Made by a program: the position numbers and the translations under genes. From Stentor roeselii (lineage: Eukaryota > Ciliophora > Heterotrichea > Heterotrichida > Stentoridae), in NCBI GenBank assembly GCA_006503475.1, contig RSEH01000290.1, forward strand, positions 1 through 56,180: a stretch of DNA of 56,180 bases, read 5' to 3'. Position 1 is the first letter of the stretch; the number at the start of each line of letters is the position of its first letter. Below the pieces are notes generated by a model. The model had not been told where the DNA came from. It worked only from the letters and a program-made list of their open reading frames with translations, and did no database searches. Shown here one piece after another: positions 49,043 to 56,180 of this stretch.

Positions 49043-51094
49043 CTATTTAAATCTCAACTCTCCATCAAAATATCTAGAATTAGCAACGACACAAATAGCA
49101 TTGATTAATAAATTCCCAGTAACCAAAGCAGCTCCTAGAATACCTGACAATCCAGTAGTTGTCGTTACAGCAGTATTTGATATTCCTCCCAACATAAGTG
49201 TCCTACCAATATTCGCAATCCCAATTCCTGAAGCTACGACACCGCCAACAGAAATTCCCTGACCAGCATTTAATGTAAAAGATTTAAAATCATTAGGTTT
49301 TGAGCCTCCTTGATTATAAAGAACATTTGAACTTTTATTATATATCAAAATATCACCGGTTATTTGATGTTGATATAAAATTTCCTTATTATTGCAATAG
49401 AAATAATCAAAAACACTGAAAAATTTTAGAAGTTTTTCAGGAGAAATGTTTTGATTTAGAATTTGTGTTAGAGACTTTATCAAATTTTTGTTTTTCACTG
49501 AAATTTCTTCTGGTTCGAGGGTCAAATATGAGCAGCAAAACTCTTTAAAGGGTGCTAGAATTTCTAATGGGAATGTTTGACCTGCTCTTGCAAAATCAAT
49601 ACAATCACTTATAAGTTTCAAGTACCTTTCTATTAAAATTGAAACTATTGTAAGAAGATCACTTTCTTCTGATGGATTTTGAGAAAATGATCTTAAGTAG
49701 TGATTGTCCATAACCAATTGAAAAATCGTAGGAAGTTTCATCAAAATAAATTCTAAATTTCTTCTCTTCTCATCATCATTCAGATCAGGTTTTTTACATA
49801 TTTTCAAATAATCTTCAAAATTTTCGCAACCCTTAACACTAATAAACTTTTCCGAAATATTGTTTTTCGTTCTCATGCATTCATTAATAAATAATTTAAA
49901 TCTTATATCAACAACATAAATTTTCACTGGAAACCTTGAATCAAATTCAAGTTGTTGAGAACAATCATTAATGTAAACAATCAAATCTAAGAACTTGTTA
50001 TTATGTGAAAGCTTTTCAGTAAGAAATCCATTAACACAAATACTTTCCAAACGGAAAAAATTCCAATTAAAGTTAAAATTATCTGCACAAGGATTAGGAA
50101 AAGTCAATTTTTGTGATGGAAAATATTTGAACAAAACTAAAGCCTTTGAATTATAAATTTTTTTTATGGATGATGAGAATTTACATGTTGAATTTTCTTT
50201 TATTTCAATTGAGATGATGGATTTGTCTGTAGGTGGTAAAATAATGATTATCGGAGAGTCAAATAAAAGATCTTCGTCTTCCAGAACTATATTTGAGTCT
50301 ATGCATAAAATTTCATTTGATTTCAACCAGTTTTTTATATTTTCTTCTTTTGAAGTAAATTTGATTGATTCGATTGCATAATTTTCTCTTAATAAATTAA
50401 GTTTTATATAAACTCTTGAGTAAAGTGTTTCCAAAAAGCGATCAACTCTTAAAGGTTGCTTCATATTTAAAGTCTTTTCAAATTTCTGTTTAAATTCCGT
50501 TTGAAATGTGAATCTTGAGTCTTTTAAACAAGGTTCTTGAAATGAGTGAAGTGAAAGCTTCTTGGATTTAATCGATTCGATGATGAAATTTTCAGTATTT
50601 TCAAAAAAATCAGAAAAACACTCATTTAACTCAGCGAATTTATATTCATCTGTCTTGCTGATGACAACTTGAATACCTGACAAATCATCTTCATTCAAAG
50701 AAAAAGTTTCAATTATTTCATCAGTGATATTTTTTAATAGAATGCCATCTCCAACCTCGAAATAAGAATATTCAATCAAAATGATGATCCTGATAAAAGA
50801 TGAGGTTTCTAGTTGGTTAATTAGCTCAAGTAAGGTCCTCAGGTTTCCTTTTTCTCCTTCGGTGTCGCCGAAACCTGGAAAATCACAGAATTTTCCTATT
50901 TTTGTTGCGAATTTTGTTTGGGATTCGCAATGGTTACCGATTTCTTGACCTGAAGAACAGCCTTCAGCAGTGATTTCAAATTTGAACAAAGACTGGGTAA
51001 TGGTAAGTCTTGAACTTGATAAGACATGGCAAAATGTTGTTTTACCTGATTTGGTTGGGCCGATGACGATATTAAGACAATTACTTTGATCCAT
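49043..51094 (-). CDS. Large P-loop GTPase with glycine-rich hydrophobic C-terminus
   Basis: 683 aa from the ATG at 51092-51094 (context CTAATAATGG); the frame is open upstream but without another ATG. G1 is IGPTKSGKTTF (residues 11-21), G3 is DFPGFGDTEGE (from Asp71), and G4 is ISKTDEYK (~145). The middle is unassigned. The last ~75 residues are glycine-rich and hydrophobic (ISVGGVVASGIGIANIGRTL, LSGILGAALVTGNLLINAI), suggesting membrane insertion. The layout recalls AIG1/IRG-like GTPases, but the family is not certain. Confidence 0.7.
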   Translation of the reverse strand: MDQSNCLNIVIGPTKSGKTTFCHVLSSSRLTITQSLFKFEITAEGCSSGQEIGNHCESQTKFATKIGKFCDFPGFGDTEGEKGNLRTLLELINQLETSSFIRIIILIEYSYFEVGDGILLKNITDEIIETFSLNEDDLSGIQVVISKTDEYKFAELNECFSDFFENTENFIIESIKSKKLSLHSFQEPCLKDSRFTFQTEFKQKFEKTLNMKQPLRVDRFLETLYSRVYIKLNLLRENYAIESIKFTSKEENIKNWLKSNEILCIDSNIVLEDEDLLFDSPIIIILPPTDKSIISIEIKENSTCKFSSSIKKIYNSKALVLFKYFPSQKLTFPNPCADNFNFNWNFFRLESICVNGFLTEKLSHNNKFLDLIVYINDCSQQLEFDSRFPVKIYVVDIRFKLFINECMRTKNNISEKFISVKGCENFEDYLKICKKPDLNDDEKRRNLEFILMKLPTIFQLVMDNHYLRSFSQNPSEESDLLTIVSILIERYLKLISDCIDFARAGQTFPLEILAPFKEFCCSYLTLEPEEISVKNKNLIKSLTQILNQNISPEKLLKFFSVFDYFYCNNKEILYQHQITGDILIYNKSSNVLYNQGGSKPNDFKSFTLNAGQGISVGGVVASGIGIANIGRTLMLGGISNTAVTTTTGLSGILGAALVTGNLLINAICVVANSRYFDGELRFK

Positions 51095-51760
51095 TATTAG
51101 ATATAGGGTATAATATGAAGCGATAATCACTTGATTTTATTTAAGGTATGAAAATTAGATGAGGAGAGAAAAGTTCGAATATTTCATTACTTATAGATTA
51201 AAAAAATTATTAATCACTAACTTATACTTTTTTGGCTTTGATGAAGATCTTAATATAATAAAGATATAAAAAGTTAATAAACATTCATCATCAATAAACC
51301 AAAGGATAATTGAGTTTTTTAACTAAAACTTAAATGATAATGAATCTATTTTTTATTAGACGAAAATTTAAAGTATAATGAATCAATTTTTCTTATTTGG
51401 TACTAAGTATTAGTTGAACATGAGAAATGAATACGGGAAACCATAAAATCAAAAATTTTAAAGTCTCAAAGTTTCTGATAAAGTTTCGATGATCGCCTTA
51501 TTTAATGGAATATCTTAATACTAGTGAGCAACCTCATACAAAGTAGTATCTAATGAAATATCTGATTTTTTTTTATATTTTTCAATCTCAACGGGTATCG
51601 ATTGAGTTTAAAAAAGTTTTGAGTACTTTTTGATATCCTTTACTTTGAAAAATTACTTTTCTAAAGAATTTGCTATTTATTTCTTTTATCTGATCTATAT
51701 TTATCTTTTTATGCACATGAATTTTCAAAATATTAATTAAACTAATCTATTACTTATGAT
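51095..51760. other. AT-rich spacer
   Basis: 666 bp upstream of the GTPase gene and beyond the TAG at 51761-51763. No gene recognised. Confidence 0.5.
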
Positions 51761-52320
51761 CTAATATCCCCAGTCTTTGAAGATGCATTCTGGGTACTTG
51801 TCCTTCCATTGTCTTGCATACTGCCCATTATTATAGTCCCAATCATAATTGCCATGTATCTCGAGTTTCTTTGTACTCATATTCAAAATGAACACTACTA
51901 TGTAATGCTACAGTCTCTGTTACTCATACCTAGCTAGAAAGTACAACCTTCTGATTAGTTCTACATTCAAAATTACTTGTACCTTCGTAGTGATTACTAC
52001 CTGCTGATTATCTCTACGATCTTGATTACTCATACCTCACTATAATGTACCTTCTGCTTAGTTCTACTCTCTTTTTTACTAGTACCTGGGTTAGTATTAC
52101 TGTTTTCTGCTTAGCTCTACTTTCTTTTTACTCTTACCTGGGGTTAGTATTACTGGCTTCTATATTCGTTACAGCCTGCTGGTTATTTGATACCTACTAG
52201 TTAGTAACTACTAACTTGAATAATTGATACCTCAATGTATGATACGTTCTGTTGTCCAAATACCTGACTGTTTAGCACCTCTCTTGTTATTACCCACTTC
52301 GTTTAAAATACCATCTCTGA
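51761..52320 (-). other. Probable intron-rich 3' continuation of the B-box gene: tandem coding-like array
   Basis: Downstream of the TGA at 52321 the minus strand holds open segments that read like related beta-rich units. Examples are VILTQVLVKKRVELSRR (inside 52030-52116) and VVITTKVQVILNVELIRR (inside 51924-52013), then a terminal segment 51761-51907 ending in DKYPECIFKDWGY and TAG. They are separated by 15/16-nt GT...AG elements such as 52014-52029 (GTAATCAAGATCGTAG) and 51908-51923 (GTAACAGAGACTGTAG). The DNA has a ~53/106-nt tandem period. Composition is clearly less AT-rich than the flanks. The exact joins do not all keep frame in my reading, so this is either a spliced 3' end or a decaying one. 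Confidence 0.5.
52297..52311 (-). other. Candidate 15-nt intron beyond the stop of the B-box gene
   Basis: On the minus strand it reads GTATTTTAAACGAAG. Together with 52317-52331 it removes the next in-frame stop and opens a further 31 codons (52204-52296, WVITREVLNSQVFGQQNVSY...). It would leave a 5-nt exon between the two introns, which is unusual. Confidence 0.4.
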
Positions 52321-52331
52321 TCATCTTTTAC
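52317..52331 (-). other. Candidate 15-nt intron spanning the stop codon of the B-box gene
   Basis: On the minus strand it reads GTAAAAGATGATCAG and contains the TGA that otherwise ends the frame at 52321. An overlapping alternative is the 16-nt GTAAGTGATAATTCAG just before it, which would give a different ending (VKDDQRWYFKRSG then TAA). Which is used cannot be decided from sequence alone. Confidence 0.45.
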
Positions 52332-53886
52332 CTGAATTATCACTTACAATCTGCTGAACCATACCTAAATAATCTTCACAATAAAAAACATATAGACCAT
52401 CGTTTGACATTTTTATTTCCTTACAGTAAGATCTTGTCAAGTTTAATTCAGTCCATGCCTTGAACTGATTAAATTTTTCATCTAGGGTCATAGCTTCAAA
52501 CTCTGAACAAAAAGTACCTAAATTTTTTCTTTCTGCTTGCAATTTTTTAATCCTTTCTTCCTCTTCTTTTTGCTTTCTTTCATTTTCATCTTTTTGCTTT
52601 CTTTCATTTTCATCTTTTTGCTTTCTTTCATTTTCTTCCTTTATCCTTAGATCTTCTTCCTCCTGTTTCCGCCTAATTTCCTCCTCATTTTCTCTTTGAA
52701 TTCTAAGATCTTCATCCTTTTTGAACTGTTTATAACCTTCAATCTCTCTCCTAACATTACTCTTAAATTCTTGATCAAATCGATTAATCTGTCCCTGATA
52801 CTCCTGAGTAAGTCCTTGAACCTGATCTCTAATCCTATCACAAAACAAGTTAAAACTTTCATTCAATCCATCAATCCTCGCTCCACACAAAACCCTTAAT
52901 TCCTCTCCTCTCTTAAAAGCATTTTCCCCAATACTTTTCGCAGTAGTTTCCACAACCTGATTGATTTCAACGATTCTCTGATCAACAATAACAGAAATCT
53001 GATTAAACTGAAAATCAATTAAATTTTGAGTATTTTCAATGAAATCCTTCATTTTTCTATCCTGAGCTCGATTTGATTCCTGCTGAGCCACAAGTCCATG
53101 AGCAGTGCTGTTATACTTGCTATTGACTTCTTCAATTGCATTATTCTGAATCTCAGTCATCTGTTCAAGAACCAAGACCCTATCCTGCAAAAGGTCAGTC
53201 CTGTCATTCAAGCAAAACCTTTTCTCTCGTTCCTGAGTCTCCAAGTCTTGCACCCTAAGAACATTTAGAAAGTTCTGCTCAATTTGAACCGTCGAGTTTT
53301 CCACCTTGGCAAGTCGCGTGTGAATCTCTTCTCGACTTTCCCTGTCCTGCTGAGACTGGCTTCTGACCTCTTCCAACAAATCGTTGCTTTTCTTCAAGTG
53401 GCCCATGATGTTCTTGATGTCTTCACTGAAAAGAGAGAAGTCGACTGAGGCACTGTCGTTTGAGAAGTGGTCGTCAATGAGTTTCTTGAAGTCTTCTGAA
53501 CTTTTGAACTTTAGCTTCAGGTCGCCCAGGTCTTTGAAGGACTCTTGGGGAAGGGAGTCGGCTTGGGAAAGGTTTGAAGACATCTCGATCAGCTTGTCTT
53601 GACGCTCGGTCAGGTCGGATGTGATTTCGCAGAGCTTTTTGCAGATCTCTTCGAACATCTCTTTGCCTGTTAGCATCACTTTGCTCATTGTTGATGAAAG
53701 ATTCTTCATTTCTTTTGCGAGAAGAGATGGAGTGTTTTCGAGAGTTAGAAGAGCCCGGATTGAGTGAACTCCTGGAATTCCAAGGTGCTTTTCGAGGTGG
53801 AACTCGCAGTATTTTAGATTGCGGTCGCAGGAACAGCTGTTTTTTGGACTGCCTGGGCAGTCACCGTAAGAACATCTTTCATCCAT
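52321..53886 (-). CDS. B-box-like zinc-binding coiled-coil protein (3' end uncertain)
   Basis: 521 aa as an unspliced frame. Residues 1-45 carry a B-box-like Cys/His set (RCSYGDCPGSPKNSCSCDRN, YCEFHLEKHLGIPGVH). ~55-440 is almost all coiled coil, with a tandem ERKQKDEN repeat at ~425-450. The C-terminal ~60 residues (YCKEIKMSNDGLYVFYCEDY) begin a beta-rich domain that looks cut off at the TGA. Short-intron candidates there suggest the gene continues to 51761. Start context is CTAATAAATGG. Codon endings flip near 53330. Confidence 0.7.
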   Translation of the reverse strand: MDERCSYGDCPGSPKNSCSCDRNLKYCEFHLEKHLGIPGVHSIRALLTLENTPSLLAKEMKNLSSTMSKVMLTGKEMFEEICKKLCEITSDLTERQDKLIEMSSNLSQADSLPQESFKDLGDLKLKFKSSEDFKKLIDDHFSNDSASVDFSLFSEDIKNIMGHLKKSNDLLEEVRSQSQQDRESREEIHTRLAKVENSTVQIEQNFLNVLRVQDLETQEREKRFCLNDRTDLLQDRVLVLEQMTEIQNNAIEEVNSKYNSTAHGLVAQQESNRAQDRKMKDFIENTQNLIDFQFNQISVIVDQRIVEINQVVETTAKSIGENAFKRGEELRVLCGARIDGLNESFNLFCDRIRDQVQGLTQEYQGQINRFDQEFKSNVRREIEGYKQFKKDEDLRIQRENEEEIRRKQEEEDLRIKEENERKQKDENERKQKDENERKQKEEEERIKKLQAERKNLGTFCSEFEAMTLDEKFNQFKAWTELNLTRSYCKEIKMSNDGLYVFYCEDYLGMVQQIVSDNSGKR

Positions 53887-56180
53887 TTATTAGAATGATT
53901 GAAAAGGATGGATTTGGGTTGAGGTTTGGTTAAAATGTTTATTGGAAGGTTTTGTGAATCTTGGGTATTCTAAGTGTCTATGTTTTTTAGGATTAGAAAT
54001 GGCAGATTTTATAAAATCTTGATGAAAAAGGATAGATTTTTTTAAAACTTATGAGATAATTATATCAGAAGTGATTTGAATTTACTTTCTTTCTGATTAT
54101 TTAAGTGCATCACAGACATCACATAGATAATCAGATTCTGCTTTTCAAATAAAATAACTATGGAGGTAGTATCCTGACAAGCACAAGAACATTTCAAATT
54201 TATATCACAAACTTATTCAGTTCACGATCTTCATAGCTTCCAGAAATAAGCAAATTCACTTTCAAATTTTGCCATTAAGAATCGATACACTTCAAATACT
54301 AGAAACAAAATTCTTAACAAATCGTAAAATTAGATGATGGAAAAGATTTTACTTCACACTTTAATCAAGAGGTTGGTTTTTACAAAGGTAAAAACAGGTA
54401 AGTAAGCTTGGTATATTTTCAATGAATATAGAAAATATCAGAACTGAAACTTGTTAAAAGATGTTGAATTACAAATTTCTCATCCTGAAACAGGGTAAAT
54501 TGCAGAATTGGTTATTGCCCTTAATATCCAAGGGTTCAAGTTTCGCTAATAGTTAAATTTTTGAAAATCCGATTAAAAATATTAAGAGTTAACTAGACTT
54601 ATATAAATATATTATTTTATTGACTAAGGTTTAATGAAAGAGCCTAATTTTTGAATATCTTAGTTGCTACTGATATAATGTAAATTTAGATTGAATAAAG
54701 CGCAGAAATTATTATTTTCAGTTCATATGAGTTCAATCAGTATCGTGGAAGTAACTCAAAATTTGTGATACATCATATGAAAACACTTTTCTTAAATACT
54801 AAATACATCAAAGTTTTGTAGAGTATCTTTTATTATTAAAATAAGCATTTTATTAGACCAAGATTCAGGGTTAATATATATTTTGTTTAGAGTTGAGGTA
54901 GAAATACCTTATCTTTCTATCCAGCGCATATCCTAACATCCTGCAATATTCGCGCGTCCAATCTCAAATCAATATTCGCCCATAATAATCAATCTTACCA
55001 CTAAAACAATAATAGCAAGAAGCAGAGTTATAGTATTTCATAATCAGTTTATGCAAGGCTAACACTGGCCATTACGATTATCAAAAATTTGATCCTCAAG
55101 TTGCTCAAGCCAAACTCCTAAAGTCTCTGTGATAAAATGAGATGACCTTTAATCGTCTTTCGATATCAAAGACTTAGCCATGAGACAGTTGCAGAACAAA
55201 AGAATGAATGAAATGGGTTATGGTAAGCGCCGAAGTTTTCATTAAACATACAGTCGTCATTTAAATAATCTGCTTCCATAAAAAGTGTTAAGCTTGACTT
55301 GCGAAGTTTGGAGTGAACATTCAAAGGTATTTCAGAAAATACATCATAACGAAAGGTAACTCAATAATAATTGTATTTAGGTCAAGTGTTTTGCTTCTCT
55401 ATTTTCAAATGATTTATAAATCTTTAAATAGGTATGTGACTCTTCGGACTTCCAGGAAAATTTTCTTATTAGGGCTAAGTATTGGTTTTTTAAGCTTTGA
55501 GATTGGATTGATTATTTTGAACTTAAACAAATTGAGATGTATGTGAAAAAAATTTTTTAGGTAAAATCATTTTTTGTGTTGTTTTTTTTATTTTATTTAT
55601 GATTTTAAGCATTTTTTCAGTTCTTTATTTTTAGAAGTACTTTTTTCACACGGAAAAATATTTTCGCAAACATATGGACTCTTTTCTGCTTTTCACAAAT
55701 AATGTAATTTATTGAGCGATTCTGTTATAAATTTTTTTTTTTTATTTATAAGCCCATTATATAAGAAGCGATTTAGACTTCATAGAATACACCTTGAATT
55801 TTTTGGTTAACAATTAGGGAACCATGTTTAAAACTGGTACGTTTTGCTTCTAATCAGCGAATATTTCTTAGATTAAAATAGTATTCAAATAGATTTAAAG
55901 AATCATTAAGGATTTATTGAGTGAAGAATGGGTTGGCTTGGGTTCATCATTTTTAATCTAAATATAACAATTTTAAAGCCTACTTAGCTGATAAGTTTGG
56001 ATTGTACGTTGAAAGAAGGGATTATGAATTTAATGATAAAATAAAAAAAAATCAAATCTAAGTCAAGATTGAAACCTTTAATATCTCATCAGCATTAAAA
56101 CTAGGATAATAGAATAAAAATATGATTTATAGATGATATTTTTGAGCAGTAGATTATTGAAAAAATGTGAGTAGTAGTTT
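53887..56180. other. AT-rich terminal spacer
   Basis: About 2.3 kb with no convincing gene. A hydrophobic plus-strand frame at 55313-55546 lacks an ATG near its start and has spacer-like composition. 54940-55000 is locally richer in CG (GCGAATATT twice on the minus strand) and may be a decayed gene start. No RNA gene recognised. Confidence 0.55.

Noticed and set aside
55313-55546. 77-codon hydrophobic plus-strand frame near the right end
   Set aside because: It starts at a GTG with no ATG nearby and has the composition of the surrounding AT-rich spacer; no domain.

Overview
The window looks like macronuclear DNA of a heterotrich ciliate of the Stentor type. It is AT-rich, with long single-exon reading frames that end in TAA, TAG and TGA alike. 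All three stops are therefore in use, which argues against Paramecium or Tetrahymena, where UAA and UAG code for glutamine. Three genes can be completed only by removing a 15-nt GT...AG intron (30374-30388, 37720-37734, 23753-23767). Very short introns combined with the standard code are the known signature of Stentor coeruleus. The gene content (cilium-related proteins, PKG, kinesin, MORN proteins, SNARE, TAF5) fits a free-living ciliate.

Layout. 1-2845 is one arm of a direct segmental duplication: a tyrosinase running off the left edge, tyrosinase relics and a dead ankyrin gene. Its partner at 33504-36360 has an intact tyrosinase (32936-34270), the same relics and an intact ankyrin gene (35902-36924). 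4406-13201 holds a cluster of acylation-signal proteins: an acyl-CoA synthetase-like protein, two MORN-repeat proteins and a four-cNMP-site cGMP-dependent protein kinase, with a possible ATG11/FIP200-like scaffold among them. 13273-15335 has a hypothetical gene and an LRR gene, followed by 2.2 kb of AT-rich spacer. 17586-19913 is an F-box/pentapeptide/WD40 gene. 19925-29995 is a very compact minus-strand run: PH/F-box/degenerate-TBC, CFAP221-like, coiled-coil, B-box/LRR, and a GBP-type GTPase with a C-terminal PX domain, with gaps of only 4, 12, 6 and 23 nt. Then come Sec20 and a small hypothetical gene.

After the second duplication arm, 37002-44781 carries a LACTB2-like hydrolase, a Cys-rich secreted protein, a KIF12-like kinesin, a FAM135-like lipase, a coiled-coil protein and a SHAQKY MYB factor. 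44886-53886 carries a PP2C-like probable pseudophosphatase, TAF5, a P-loop GTPase with a glycine-rich hydrophobic tail, and a B-box coiled-coil gene. The 3' end of that last gene runs into a tandem array full of 15/16-nt intron-like sequences (51761-52331). The last 2.3 kb is AT-rich spacer.

Three general features recur. Genes are packed so tightly that promoters and 3' ends must lie in a few nucleotides or inside neighbouring genes. Start codons usually sit in a TAATAA(A)TGG-like context. Third codon positions switch abruptly between G/T-ending and A/C-ending stretches within single genes.

No tRNA, rRNA, CRISPR array or transposase gene was recognised by eye.
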